NCBI GenBank assembly: GCA_004352715.1
Contig: SCFE01000016.1
Span: 2,630,402 to 2,694,401, forward strand
DNA from: Hofstenia miamia
Taxonomy: Eukaryota > Xenacoelomorpha > Acoela
DNA: 64,000 bases
Reading direction: 5' to 3'
Part shown: positions 45,761 through 58,609 of the stretch, one piece after another
How the letters are laid out: each line of letters opens with the position of its first letter
How positions within the stretch are numbered: position 1 is the stretch's first letter
The notes under the pieces: model-generated
Seen by the model: only the letters and a program-made list of their open reading frames with translations
Databases searched by the model: none
What the model was told of the DNA's origin: nothing
Program-made: the position numbers and the translations under genes

Positions 45761-46080
45761 TCTGAATAGAGCCCGACGCCGATAATAAAATATCACGTAT
45801 GCTAAAATGATTAAATTTGATTGAAAAATTGCCTGAATAGGCTTATACCGTATCTTACAGGCCCACTAACCGAGTGCACATGCATGAAGCTACAGTTACA
45901 GTGTGTATATAGGCCTATATAAACCTAACATTTTTGTGTATATCAATTTTTTCAGTCAGTCACGTCACTCCCATTACATTCTGTTATGAATAGTTCTACT
46001 TAAATTAAATCACAACATGAACGTTGTACGCTGATGGAAGTCCTCGGCGGCGGCGGCTCTGCCGTCAGGCTCTACTTCTG
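45761..46080. mobile_element. hAT-like MITE candidate with GGC-rich arm
   Basis: The left end CTGAATAGAGCCCGACGCCG resembles the complement of the right end, CAGAAGTAGAGCCTGACGGC. The right arm also has tandem GGC words. Flanking 8-mers do not match, so edges are uncertain. Confidence 0.35.
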
Positions 46081-46524
46081 AACATTAGATATAGGGAAAT
46101 TTGAAGAATTTTGGTAGCTCAATGTTTATTGAAAAATAGTTATGATTGAAATTTTACGAACCTCCGTCAGATGAATAATTTCTTGCACAAATTTTGTAAT
46201 CAAGTATTATATAATTGTGCATGGACAATAAAATATATACCGTTTTATTCTAGTTAGATGATAGCACAGTTATTTTGCCAGTGTCTGTGCAATGATATTT
46301 AGACACAAACAGTAGTTTCTGCTTCCTCTGCTCATTTTCATTCAGCATTTCTGGGCGTTTTTTATTTATATATTGCATGTACTCACAATGTGAGAACTAT
46401 CATCTCCTTCATCGTAGATTTCAAGATCTTCAAAATTTGCAGCAATCCTGTTCTGTATAAACGCGCCTATTCTGAATCATTACCAATATTACTATATCAA
46501 TGAAAACCTAACTAACAAATAAGT

Positions 46525-46549
46525 TATATATATATATATATATATATAA
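46525..46549. repeat. (AT)n microsatellite
   Basis: A simple AT run. Confidence 0.9.
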
Positions 46550-47884
46550 TACAGTAGCGAGCAAAATAAGAACTATTTTTATTTCTTAAATTATCCAATT
46601 AAGTTTTTGAGAGATATTAATAATATTCATTTAATCAAAAGCAGGTATGTGTAATACACACTCTATAAAAAAATTACATTCATTTGCCAATTGGCTTTTA
46701 ACTTATAATAGAAAATACAATTCAAAATTAGAGAACGATAAAACCAAAATCGCATATACAATCAACTGAAAGTGAGCTTACTGTTGATACAGTGGTTATT
46801 TAGTCGCATGTGTTGAGTGATGTCACATGTTGATAGGAAACAACAAACTATTCAAAATTTTGCTTTTATACTTAGATTCGAATTGAATTAAGGCTTTTTA
46901 ATAGCAGATGTGGATTAAGAGAAGATGTGGATTTGATTCAGGTTTCAAAATTACAAATTGTTGGATACTGATTACAAATTATTGATCCATGTCTACCTTT
47001 AATTTGTTAAATTCCCTGTGAACAAATATGTGGAAAAATAGTGACAGGTAATTTTTATTAATAGAAATTTGGCCTACCTTGAGTCTACCCAGCCAAGTGT
47101 TCTGGCTGCACGCCACGGTACCTACTCAATGAGAAAATTTAATAAACTAGCCCTTTGTTCGTTTTATCAATTCTAAGATAATAAATAAATTTTAATTGAA
47201 AAAACATGTCCTGTACAAGTGCAAACAAATATACCCTAGAATTGCAAATAGGCTTTGAGCAAAGGGCTTTGTAGTAGGGTAAGGACCCATAGTGTACCAC
47301 TGCCATAGTGGTCATGATTCTTTAGTTAATTAAACACCATTTATCCTTTACCAAATTCTTTAATTTCTATCCATGGAACCACGAAATTTTTTAAAGGTAT
47401 CAGTATTGTTTCTTTTATCCTTAGCCTAGACTCGTTAACGTTATTTGCGAACGAATTAATTTCTGGACCTATCCCGCTCTCAAGTCTATAACTCTAAACT
47501 TTTTCTATACAACATTCCCTCAAAACTTACTGAGACTACACTCTGCACCTGGAAGATGTTTTGCGATTGCCATTTCTGTCGGAACAACAATTATTTATAA
47601 ATTTGTAGCTGGGAGTAATCCTTCAACTTTGCTGAAATCCTTTATAGTAATAATAATTAATAAATCTAAACACCTTCACAATGCCTTGTCGAACTGCATA
47701 CTAAAGTTTCTTTATAGTATTAAATATGACACATAAGTCAATCTTGTAGAATTGGAAAATTGTTACTTGCGTGCTATAGTATTAATAATATTACTATATT
47801 GCTAAACATATGGCTTTAGAGATTTTAAATATTGCTTACAACAAATTTTATGTTTGCATAAACTGTATTCAAATTATTTTTGCT

Positions 47885-48004
47885 ATACCGAAGGTATGGC
47901 TCTATAGAAGTTAAAGTGGTTGGTTGGCTTGTTTGTAATCTGCGCGCGTTTCAGCAAAAACCAGCGGGTGATTTGGCTGAAATTTTGAAGACAGTTGCTC
48001 GCCA
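47885..48004 (+). repeat. Hairpin-headed repeat (ATACC-GAA-GGTAT)
   Basis: The hairpin ATACCGAAGGTAT is followed by AAAGTGGTTGGTTGGCTTGT and, about 90 bp on, GGCTGAAATTTTGAAGACAG. The architecture, with a short hairpin, a T/G-rich run and then an AAATTTT block, parallels 32479-32780, although the sequences differ. Confidence 0.35.
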
Positions 48005-50200
48005 TTTAAATAAACCACGTTTTTGCTTTAAGTAATATGCAATGAACATACATGCCTTTTACGTAGGACGCAATAACGAAGCCTTTTGGAAGGCTACAAA
48101 TAATTATGTAAAAAACAGTTTTTTTACTTGATGATATGCTTAATGTTAGAGCGATTTTTACGGTAAAAAAACTCAGATTTTCTAAATAAATTTGTTTATT
48201 GGTACCCATTCCCAACATTTCCGAATGATATGTAGGTTTTTAAAAAAGACTATTCACTTATTAGTGTAGTTATAGAAAAGAACTCAAAAAGCCTTAAATA
48301 CTCTAAGAAAATGTGAAAATAGCAATAAAATGTCATATATATAGAGAATCAGAAGAATATTATGGAAGGAAAATTTATGATAATTGTGTATGCCAGCTGC
48401 ATAATAATATCGATTCTGTAGCAGAACGCTAAAAACATAGCTTGGCATGAACAAGGCTACAATAAATAGAAAGAAACTAATTAAAATGACCAATCTAACA
48501 CAACAAAAATAATTGAAGTTACTGTTGTGGTACATGGTACCTCTTTTAGCACTGCGTATATTTTAATGTAATTTACAAATGAAATTGTTAAATATTTTAA
48601 CTTTCTTTGTACAATGATATATTATGTAAAAATAGCTACAAACATCTGATAAAATCATTAAGTGTTTGCTTAGAAAGTTTTATGTCTGATGCAACAAACT
48701 TGCCATACAAATTTTCAGACGGGCTTGAGCTGCACTTGACCCTTTTTTCCTTACAGATTTGCTGCTAACAACATAAAATCTCAGGACTTATAATTTGTTA
48801 ATAGTCAGGAATTACATTAAGTAATTGTTTATCACTAAGATCGATTGTTTCATGAAACTTTAAGTATAATCCAGAAATGCTATTAATTCAACATTTATTT
48901 TGCTTTAGATGTATATGTGGAGATTACATAATTATGATAATAGTTTTACTTAAATGCATATTACGTAAAAATTAATAAATTATCAACTAAAAGGGATTTA
49001 ATATTGAATGTAAAACTGTAATTCTGTGGAATTTAATATGCTAAATTTTTAAACCTGGCAACAGTGCCAACGATAATGGTAAGCCTAAATTACAAAATAG
49101 AAGAATATCTAAATAGTTTCCAAATCTAGAACAACATTTCGAGGCTAAGTTAAATGTGCCATAATTGCATATGCACAATTTGATTTTATTCTTTACATGT
49201 TAATTCATATTAATTATCAATTCCCACTATAGAGAACAGAACAGTGAACCAAAACATATGAAGGCTTACATTACATGTATACATTGAAGACTTCATAATC
49301 GAACAAATCACCATAAAGCAATATCATATGTATGCAATTAGTAGATTTTGCAATTATGCACATAAATATTTTTTACTAGTGTAAATGTAATAATGTAGAA
49401 TCGACAAAGGGTCCCGAACTGCGTGCTATTAGAAGGAACCCTATGAACTTTATTGATCCCTGTTATATGATAATTGCATGCTGCAATCTTCCCAGAATAT
49501 AATTTAATTAACGACTATAGTCTGACACCAAACAATTATTGGGTTATTTGCCATTGGGGTATGACCTGCCCTAACCAAAGAAACTGCCAATAAACGGTAC
49601 ATTGCTCACAAATAAAACCGACGGTATAAATGTTTCCTTGAAGCAAGGTGTACATAGTATGTACGATTTCAGGGTGTACATATATAATACGATTTTTCAG
49701 TCATCTCCAGTACAAATACGTGGGAATAAAATTTTATACTTACTACATTAAATGATGATAAAATATGCATGCACTTAAAATATTTTCAATAAGTCATTCC
49801 CTGTAACCCATCGATTAACTGTTTAACAAATTTAGTGAGATCACCTTGCGGGATAATTCTGGGGACTTAGTTGTATCCCTTGTCCCCAAACTTTTCCCTT
49901 AACCTCATAGTTGCTTTAGTCACTAGCTAGCATAACATCAAAAGGTTTATAAATTTGAAAACGAAACTTACTCGTAGTAAGTTGAATTAACAAAGAAACA
50001 TTAATCCAATTCACTATTTATAAATAGTTATTTGTTACCATTAGCATAGCTGTTGAGATAAAGTAATACTACATTTACATTCTGTTCTGCACTTTAACAA
50101 TAGTTCTCTTAACTAATTCTAAATACATAGAAAAACCACTAATTCGATCATACTTTTCCTGTCGAAATTCGACTAACATCTAATTAAATATGATCTAATA

Positions 50201-50456
50201 CAGGGTTTTCGAGTACTCGGAATGTTAAGAACTCGAATTCGAATAAGCTCGCAATCTGCTATCGGAAAAACTTGGAAAAGAAATCATCAAAACTCCAATT
50301 TCTTTATCAATCGCCAATAACTATTTTTAGTTTAGAAAACTCGGAATTTTTGTAAAATAAATGTTTTTTTACCTTAAAATACTCGGAATTAGAAAAAACT
50401 CGATCGAACTCGAAACTTTGCTTAAAAAAAATTTGAACTCGTTCTCGAAAACCCTG
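50201..50456. mobile_element. hAT-type MITE, 256 bp, perfect ends and target duplication
   Basis: The ends CAGGGTTTTCGAG are perfect inverted repeats over 13 nt, continuing into ACTCGG/AACTCG words. Identical 8-mers ATCTAATA flank it at 50193-50200 and 50457-50464. Several ACTCG words occur inside both arms. There is no coding. This is the clearest young DNA-transposon insertion in the window. Confidence 0.9.
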
Positions 50457-51853
50457 ATCTAATACCATACTGTTAACGTCCAAGCACTTACAATAAAAGC
50501 AAAAATAGAATAATTATTCTCGATACTACAATACAAAATGATGATTACATTCAATATTTACACTTGCACTACTTATATTTGAATTGTTTAATTTATGCAA
50601 AAGATGATAAGCTCTTTTAAAATATATAGAAGTTTATGAAAGTACATCCATGCTAACTTTAATGAGCCCTTTGTACCATTAATATACAATCTTTTTGCCC
50701 ACACTTTCAAACTACTCTCTCTAATTCTATTATCAAATTTGGGACTTCGATACGTCTTTGGGTAAGTTTTTTTCCTGCTATGGTGAAAATTAGTGAAGAA
50801 AAGTCTTCATGTGCTTCAATTATATGGAAATAATAATTTTTTTCAATGGAAAACGTGATTTTAGAAAAATATTAATAGTCTCCCCATATCAAAGCTCATG
50901 CAACCAAAATAGACTAGCATGTGGTATTTTCAGATTGAAGATATCATTCTTAGAACTAAGAGCATTTAAATATTTTTTATAGAAGTCATCACAAATTTTA
51001 AAAAAATTTCCGGGTTAATAAAGATTAAAAAAAGAATTATTTTCAGTATTTGACTTAATAGAATGCTTAAAAAATATAGTAATTATTATACAATATATTT
51101 ATAGGCCTATTTTTGCAAAAAAACTATTGTATTAATTCGATGTTATCTATTTGTCCTTGAAAAAAATCTTCGGGACAAACAAAATAAATGAACCGAAATA
51201 TTTCAAATGATTTGAGATAAAAAAACTTTTCAAATTCTCAACAAATCTTTGAAAAGGACTGCAGAAACTTTTGAAAAATTTTTACTAAAAATAAAAAAAC
51301 TATATGACATTGATAAAAAGGAAAAAGCTACGACAAATTCGAATGAAATGATAATACATAAAAATATGAATAAATATATATATATATAGATGGTTAATAT
51401 TTATGCGTTTCATTACATCCCATATTTTACCAATGTTAAAAAGGACTTCAAATTTGGCAATTTGAGCTCAGCATAAATGATGTGAAATAATTCAATATTT
51501 TGTGCTCTATGTTGAACAAACTATAAAAATGATGTAAATAGGCATTATCTTAATCACAATAATGGAATGAATGATAAGAGTAAAATCGAACCACTATATA
51601 AGTATATGAATTAAGTTTCTGCAAATCGATGTTTCTTACAATTGCTAAGAAAATTTTTCATTTGATATATAAAAAGTAAAAATCACTAATGTGTGGAAAC
51701 TATACCATACCACCAAATTCTTTAATACGTTATGACATATTGCTAGAGATAGCATAAAAGTCCTACAATCTTTCGTAAGGTCTTCTAAGTGACCGGCAAT
51801 GGGTTGCCTAAACTTGAAATGTAGACAGTAATGAAAAATATCGCAGTAACACA

Positions 51854-52771
51854 TCAAAAATTGAGTAGACGTTTAAAGTTCCTCTGAAAGCTACTGCTTT
51901 GGAGAGTGTATATTAGAGGATTTAGGGCAGACGATGAATAGAGTAGTTGTATACCAATACGACCGATCACAGTATCAAAGCCTACATGGAAGCCAAAATC
52001 GAACGCGATGTCATAAAAATATAATACACTTAATGCGAAATCAGGCGCAGTGCAAATAGTAAATTCAACAACCAATAGAAGACACAATTTCGTCAGTTTT
52101 CTATTAGCTTTCGTCTGCGCTTCAGTTTTATTTGCATTTTTCTTGAATAAGACATACCACATAATTCTACCATAAAGAAAATATATTACAACAAATGGTC
52201 CAATCGTGTGAAAGGGTATATGCGAGGCTAACACCTTGAAAAACATCTTAGATTGTTTGTGGAAGATCACCACACATTTCTTGATATTTTCATCGTAAGA
52301 GGCATAATAAAGGTATGGATACATTAATGGGAACCCAATTAAATACACAAACGACATGGTGGACCATCGCCACCACTTGTTTTTTATTAAACTGTTGTAC
52401 ATGATTGGATAGAATACGCAAATGTACCTGTCAATGGTAATCAGAAGTACATGGTACATGGAATTGACAACCATTGTCCACATAATGTAGCCTGTGCTGA
52501 TGACCGTGCAATAAAATTTACCTGCGCTTCCTGTTGGAACTGGTAGGTAACCTTCGATTGCGAAACGATATACGTATAATATGAGGGTAATTGAATCACA
52601 AAACGCGAGACTAGAGAAAATGACGTTGCTAAAGTTGTTCCTAAATTCCTTAGAAAAAGAATATGTATATAGAATAAGAGAGTTTAATGATAAGCCAACA
52701 ACTACTGTAATGATTGCGTGAGCCATTTGCCATATCGGAGTAGGCGATATTTCAGCAAGAGTTGAATTCAT
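51854..52771 (-). CDS. Rhodopsin-family G-protein-coupled receptor, single exon
   Basis: 305 codons from ATG at 52771 to the stop at 51854, intact. Seven hydrophobic segments: about 16-38, 47-69, 88-111, 136-158, 180-208, 228-252 and 270-292. Class-A landmarks are N30 in TM1, LAxxD with D59 in TM2, C88 before TM3 pairing with C166 in loop 2, DRY at 114-116 (IDRYICVFYP), P192 in TM5 and NPLIY at 284-288. TM6 has FTICTAPDF in place of the usual CWxP. NST at residues 2-4 is a possible glycosylation site in a very short N-terminus, so the ligand is probably small or peptide. The C-tail is also short. I cannot assign a subfamily or ligand. It lies alone among repeats. A 5' exon upstream cannot be excluded. 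Confidence 0.88.
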   Translation of the reverse strand: MNSTLAEISPTPIWQMAHAIITVVVGLSLNSLILYTYSFSKEFRNNFSNVIFSSLAFCDSITLILYVYRFAIEGYLPVPTGSAGKFYCTVISTGYIMWTMVVNSMYHVLLITIDRYICVFYPIMYNSLIKNKWWRWSTMSFVYLIGFPLMYPYLYYASYDENIKKCVVIFHKQSKMFFKVLASHIPFHTIGPFVVIYFLYGRIMWYVLFKKNANKTEAQTKANRKLTKLCLLLVVEFTICTAPDFALSVLYFYDIAFDFGFHVGFDTVIGRIGIQLLYSSSALNPLIYTLQSSSFQRNFKRLLNF

Positions 52772-53465
52772 TGTTTCTGATAAAATCCTACAATGTTCAA
52801 TTTCTTATGATGTGTGTAAACCAATAGAAATTCGTTGATTCTAATCCAATCAAATTGCTGCCATGCAGTTTTAGAAGGAAATGAATTTGCTAAACGTTTT
52901 CAGTGAGAAAGTAACAGAAAATATTGTAAAAATGCTTGAAATGTTGAAAAAAATGGCACGCTTAAACTTCTTAACCAGAAATTCTTATATTTTGAAATAT
53001 CGAATTAAAACTTTAGTCTAGCGGATTTTCAGCTGCTGACATAAAATTATGGATATTTGGCCAAGTCTGACATATTTTTAGCTATGCAATCGAATGCACG
53101 TATCAAAATATTAAATGCATTTTATTCTAACAGGAGTTTTATCCCACTGGCCAAGGTCGCCTCGAGGATTTAATGTAGAGCGATGAGGATCCCATGCAAA
53201 GATGAAAACGGGAATGGCGGGGCAAAGATATTCCGAAAAAATGGGTGTAAATATCAAAAACAGATCATAATGCAATACTATACATGCAAATTTGGTCCTT
53301 TGTTCCAAACGCCTTTAAAATAATATGACTCATAATATTATTTTGAAAAAAATGGTCCAACATTTTTCGTTGAATTTATTATTACATCAAGCGAGATCAA
53401 CTTTAAGTTTTTTTGTAGATTAGACAATTTTAAAATATCTACAAGGCACTGTATACAAAAATCTA
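52772..53465. other. Upstream flank of the GPCR gene
   Basis: AT-rich with no clear TATA box or further exon. A frame at 53111-53308 on the - strand (65 codons) is unsupported. Confidence 0.4.
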
Positions 53466-53692
53466 TCAGGGCGCTGGATACTATGGCAAGGACGGTGAAT
53501 ACGGGTCTAAAAATTTATTTTTTTGAAAAAATCTGAAACTCATGCATAAGAAAATAAACCTCTAGTCCAAATGCACAATGTGAAATTTTTTGGATAGAAT
53601 GAATTATTCTAGCTTTCCATAAAAAAAGTCGCTGGATACTATAGAAAATCGGAAAGCTGGGTGGTGGATAGTATCTAGAGCCCGTATATATA
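53466..53692 (+). repeat. GGGCGCTGGATAC repeat, copy 1
   Basis: It begins GGGCGCTGGATACTATGGC and ends ATAGTATCTAGAGCCCG, so the ends form an imperfect inverted repeat. An internal GTCGCTGGATACTATAG lies at about 53630. A second, diverged copy in the opposite orientation is at 58610-58788. Both copies end at an (AT)n tract that leads into the 884-bp duplicated segment. Confidence 0.55.
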
Positions 53693-53693
53693 T

Positions 53694-53697
<4 letters not shown>

Positions 53698-53731
<34 letters not shown>

Positions 53732-53733
53732 AT
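53698..53733. repeat. (AT)n microsatellite
   Basis: An AT run between the preceding repeat and the duplicated 884-bp segment. Confidence 0.9.
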
Positions 53734-53735
53734 AT

Positions 53736-54619
53736 ATTCTGAATGGTAAAATGGAAATCTAAAACGAAAGATATTTAGTAAACAATTTTCTTTTCCTAAT
53801 TATTTATATTACAGTTTGCAGATAAAGCATTCGGCATTAACGTAATAATTAACGTTTAACAAAGATTCGGAGTAATCTTAGTACACCAGAGCTATTAATT
53901 TCTTTAGCAGTCTTGAAAGATTTAAATGAAACTTGGAGATATTGATTGACCTTTCATGAAAAACATAGGAAGGCAATATTTAGAAGTTTCAACATAATTT
54001 GAGCACAACTAATTGAAATATTGTTGTATTCTAGGTAAAGAGATTTTGGCGTACTATTAGTACCCCATGCATTCATACTAAATAGAATGACTCTTGCACA
54101 ATACTTTAAAGTGAAACTATGTAAACTGATGGGCTTGTCTAGGAACGTCAAAATTAACAACAATCTTAGGAATTTTGGTTAAAAACCGGTTTACAAAACA
54201 TTTTTTACGGAGACATTCAACAACCCATGACATTCCATTTTAAAAAAAAGAAATAAATTGCGAACTAGAAAATGCAGGATCTTACAGTTTTTTTGTGGTT
54301 TTTTATGTTTAGATTACAAAAAGTTGAAAAATAAATTGAAGTAGTTTTCTTTTGCAACTTAACCAAGACATGTTTATATTACTTAGATAAATTCTAGAAA
54401 GTTCTGAAAATTATCATCGTTTTGATACTGGCAGATTAATTCTTGTGGTTGTTGTGAATAAAGGGGAAGTAACTCATAATCTTAATTTTTTGCTGATTCT
54501 TACTTATTACTAGGTTTTTTGGTGATTTATCCAAAGTTACCTAAATTTACCTAATATTGTCGTCAACTGAGGAATTTATCTTCCGTTATTCAAAATTTTT
54601 ACCTACCTCTGTTTGTTTT
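53736..54619. repeat. 884-bp duplicated segment, copy 1 (second at 58904-59787)
   Basis: The offset is a constant 5168 bp from end to end with only a few base differences, for example near 54210 and 54611. Copy 1 ends at a 1000-N gap, while copy 2 continues into new sequence. No gene is seen in it. A 69-codon minus frame occurs in both copies and is probably chance. Confidence 0.9.
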
Positions 54620-55619
54620 NNNNNNNNNNNNNNNNNNNNNNNNNNNNNNNNNNNNNNNNNNNNNNNNNNNNNNNNNNNNNNNNNNNNNNNNNNNNNNNNN
54701 NNNNNNNNNNNNNNNNNNNNNNNNNNNNNNNNNNNNNNNNNNNNNNNNNNNNNNNNNNNNNNNNNNNNNNNNNNNNNNNNNNNNNNNNNNNNNNNNNNNN
54801 NNNNNNNNNNNNNNNNNNNNNNNNNNNNNNNNNNNNNNNNNNNNNNNNNNNNNNNNNNNNNNNNNNNNNNNNNNNNNNNNNNNNNNNNNNNNNNNNNNNN
54901 NNNNNNNNNNNNNNNNNNNNNNNNNNNNNNNNNNNNNNNNNNNNNNNNNNNNNNNNNNNNNNNNNNNNNNNNNNNNNNNNNNNNNNNNNNNNNNNNNNNN
55001 NNNNNNNNNNNNNNNNNNNNNNNNNNNNNNNNNNNNNNNNNNNNNNNNNNNNNNNNNNNNNNNNNNNNNNNNNNNNNNNNNNNNNNNNNNNNNNNNNNNN
55101 NNNNNNNNNNNNNNNNNNNNNNNNNNNNNNNNNNNNNNNNNNNNNNNNNNNNNNNNNNNNNNNNNNNNNNNNNNNNNNNNNNNNNNNNNNNNNNNNNNNN
55201 NNNNNNNNNNNNNNNNNNNNNNNNNNNNNNNNNNNNNNNNNNNNNNNNNNNNNNNNNNNNNNNNNNNNNNNNNNNNNNNNNNNNNNNNNNNNNNNNNNNN
55301 NNNNNNNNNNNNNNNNNNNNNNNNNNNNNNNNNNNNNNNNNNNNNNNNNNNNNNNNNNNNNNNNNNNNNNNNNNNNNNNNNNNNNNNNNNNNNNNNNNNN
55401 NNNNNNNNNNNNNNNNNNNNNNNNNNNNNNNNNNNNNNNNNNNNNNNNNNNNNNNNNNNNNNNNNNNNNNNNNNNNNNNNNNNNNNNNNNNNNNNNNNNN
55501 NNNNNNNNNNNNNNNNNNNNNNNNNNNNNNNNNNNNNNNNNNNNNNNNNNNNNNNNNNNNNNNNNNNNNNNNNNNNNNNNNNNNNNNNNNNNNNNNNNNN
55601 NNNNNNNNNNNNNNNNNNN
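54620..55619. other. Assembly gap, exactly 1000 N
   Basis: A placeholder gap. The sequence on its right starts inside a MITE. Confidence 0.99.
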
Positions 55620-55857
55620 AGAATTTTTTACATAGCTCTTCCTATTATTTAATAAACATTTCTTAAATAAGATTATAGGAAAGGCATACTGACTGCAAAA
55701 AATAAGAAAAATCTCCATAATCAAATTAACAAGCAGAACTATAAACTTGCTTTGCCTAAAATAGGCTCGTTTTGGGCTCGTTGTATATCAAATACTGTGC
55801 TTAAGCTCAGCTCGGCTCGGCTCGACTCGTTAGAAGCTCGGCTCGTTGACAAGTCTG
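55620..55857. mobile_element. Right part of GGCTC-family hAT MITE
   Basis: It matches 61559-61788 and ends TCGTTGACAAGTCTG, then GCTATAAT at 55858-55865. The left part is lost in the gap. The same 8-mer GCTATAAT stands directly before the left part of a family member at 63942. Tandem GGCTC words lie near the end. Confidence 0.85.
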
Positions 55858-57585
55858 GCTATAATTGACTACACAAATAGTTATTCATAATGAATATACT
55901 CAGGGTTTCTAAGCTTAAGTCCTTAACTGTATGAGAGAATATTGATTGCATCGAACATATTAAAATTATATATAACTACAATATTCATTGTAAACTTTCC
56001 GGTCATAATTTATGCGCTATAGTCCGAACTCAGCCGGGGAAAATCGAACCACTTCCAGCTCTGTTACCCATATCTACGAAATTTGCTTAAGGCGAAATGG
56101 GTCGTTTGTTATAGCTTGGTATGGCCAGCCCTCAAAAGGAACTAGAAAACAGAATATCATTTGAGACTTCTTCTGACTAAGTGAAAACTGTCTTGTGTAA
56201 TAACATGGCCCACTTAAGTATGACATGGTAACACTAAACTTTCTTAAATTTATTTTAGCCATGAACTATTTATATTATTCAATAATATTTGTAGGATACA
56301 AAAAGAACCCCAACCGCATTTTATGGAAATTGTAAAAGGGTTTTCACAAAAACAAAATTAATCCCAACAAGTGAAGTATTTGCAGAGGAGCTATTCAAGA
56401 AGCATACATGTAAATGCTCTAAAAACCAGTTCTAGTTTGAGAAATACAATAATTGAGCACATGAGATTGTTGTTAATGATAATCATGCAGTAATTGTCCA
56501 AAATAGAATATTCTGGAACATTAAAGAAAAATTTATGTGTGAATTTTGTCAGTATCAGTTTCATTGATTGATTCCATGTCTATTGAAATAGTTCTTTATT
56601 GTAGATTTACCAATTGCGGAATTCAATAATTCATTTTGTTCAGATTTTATGGTTTTCACAAAAATTAAGACAATCAAAAGTTGTCAACAGCTAATGTGCA
56701 ATGAAGTAGAGCATTCACCTGCTGTATATATATATATACTTCGCAATATGTTAGGATATCCAAAGTGCAAATGTGAAATTGCTGGAGCATACATACTACG
56801 GTCACTATGATGAAAAATTCAAGATTGCCTGCATCTAGAGCATGTTGTGAGTGTTGAATCTGGACAATGCAGAAAGCCCATTAATTTCCTATATGCTCAT
56901 TTGGATGCTTACTTCTACTTAGTTGGTTTTGTAGGGAGTATACACACTGTTTTTCCAAAACTTATAATGATATAAACTGAAACACTCTTAAAAATTTATA
57001 TGTTTTAAGAAACCATAAATTAGTATGATGACAAAGTTCTCAGCACAATACCAAACCTCCTTTGAACATTTTTTAATATCAAATCAAAAAATGATATTTA
57101 GAACCTGGTGAACAAACATATTCACCACAATATTATCCAAGGATCACCACCTGCTACGCATAGCAAAATCAAGCTTTCTCGTCAACTGATATCAGATTTT
57201 TTAAGTTCACATTTATATAGGTATGCATTTTACAATTATAGTCATAATCTGGTCACAGGGTAGTATGGCATAGTTTTAAGAAATATTACACCAATATAAT
57301 TACACCAATTAATATATTCTTTTTCTTTTGGAATAAACTTACAGTGAGATTTTGATTCTGGCTTTGAATTTTTTCTCTTAGCAGCTAGGATGATTTAAAG
57401 ACACCGTAAATTTGAATATAGAATTACGAAATTCATTTTCATTTCAAAATGTATAAATTAAATATATAAATTTAGTTTTTTAGAATTTAGGCTGCGAATA
57501 AGCTAGAAATTTTCTTATATGAACAGTTAAATATAGATAGATAACTTAGTTCTAAGGCACTCAACGCACATGCACACACACCTTC

Positions 57586-57589
<4 letters not shown>

Positions 57590-57641
<52 letters not shown>
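57590..57641. repeat. (AT)n microsatellite
   Basis: A run of about 50 bp of AT. Confidence 0.95.
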
Positions 57642-57644
<3 letters not shown>

Positions 57645-58259
57645 TATAATATACTGTATATATAAAAAATCACACTTTTAGTTAAAATTTCAAAGACAAG
57701 TTTACCGTTTCTAAGCAGTTTTCAAGAACCATTGCTAGAAATTGCATATAGCTGGTGAATACCTGTTTTTCTTTGAACGATATGTTAACAATGCAATTAT
57801 TTGGAAATGTTGTATCATACATGTGAAAAATACAAAGCAATTGGATGACAATGAAAACTTCAGTCTTCTACTAAGATGTTCTTTTTATGTCATCCTTAGT
57901 ATGGGTTTGGAAAGACTTAAAAATGGCATATTTCCACTGAATCATTAAAATTTCTGTAAATTGAATTTTGGGTTGGTTGCAATTTTGGAGTCAGACATGA
58001 TAAACATGACTAAGCAATGGTTTACATAGAAGCGAGCATACTTTGGAGATTTTTGGATGTGATTTTCAAACTTTCGTTTTCGGATTGTTTAAGGTTCAAA
58101 TCGGATGAGTTCTAAAAATTTTGGAAAATATTTAACTAAGATGGTAATAAGTTCATTGAGCCCATATTAAACGATCACCTGTTGTCAATTCTACTTTTTT
58201 CATATTTATGAAAAATGCGCGGATCATTGTAAATTGTTTTAGAGAGTTTATCCTCCTCC

Positions 58260-58260
<1 letters not shown>

Positions 58261-58327
<67 letters not shown>
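58261..58327. repeat. (CAT)n microsatellite
   Basis: About 22 CAT units, preceded by a CCT run. Confidence 0.97.
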
Positions 58328-58329
<2 letters not shown>

Positions 58330-58609
58330 TAAGAACAGAAACGTTGTGTAAATATAGTAAAAGCTATTAACTGAAGAATTTTGATATTGTAAAGTTCTTT
58401 AGTTTTGTTCCTGTAACACCCAGTCGTAGTCATGTGATCAATAATTTTAAAATTTGCTAACCAATTCCGGAAATTGAACTTTAAGCTGTTGGACGAAAGA
58501 GTTTCAAAAATTATGTGTTTCAATGCAAGTATATTATAGTACCTTCAATGAACGCATTTTAGACTAATCTAATTAAGAACATTAAGTATATATATATATA
58601 TTTTTTTTT

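Larger units (their letters stand above)
45090..51853. other. Long stretch with no recognised gene
   Basis: It contains a MITE candidate (45761-46080), an (AT)n run (46525-46549), a hairpin-headed repeat (47885-48004) and a well-defined hAT MITE (50201-50456). The open frames are short and of low complexity. Regulatory sequence for the GPCR cannot be told from background. Confidence 0.5.
55866..58609. other. Stretch without recognised gene
   Basis: AT-rich with an (AT)n run at 57590-57641 and a (CAT)n run at 58261-58327. Short open frames only. Confidence 0.5.
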
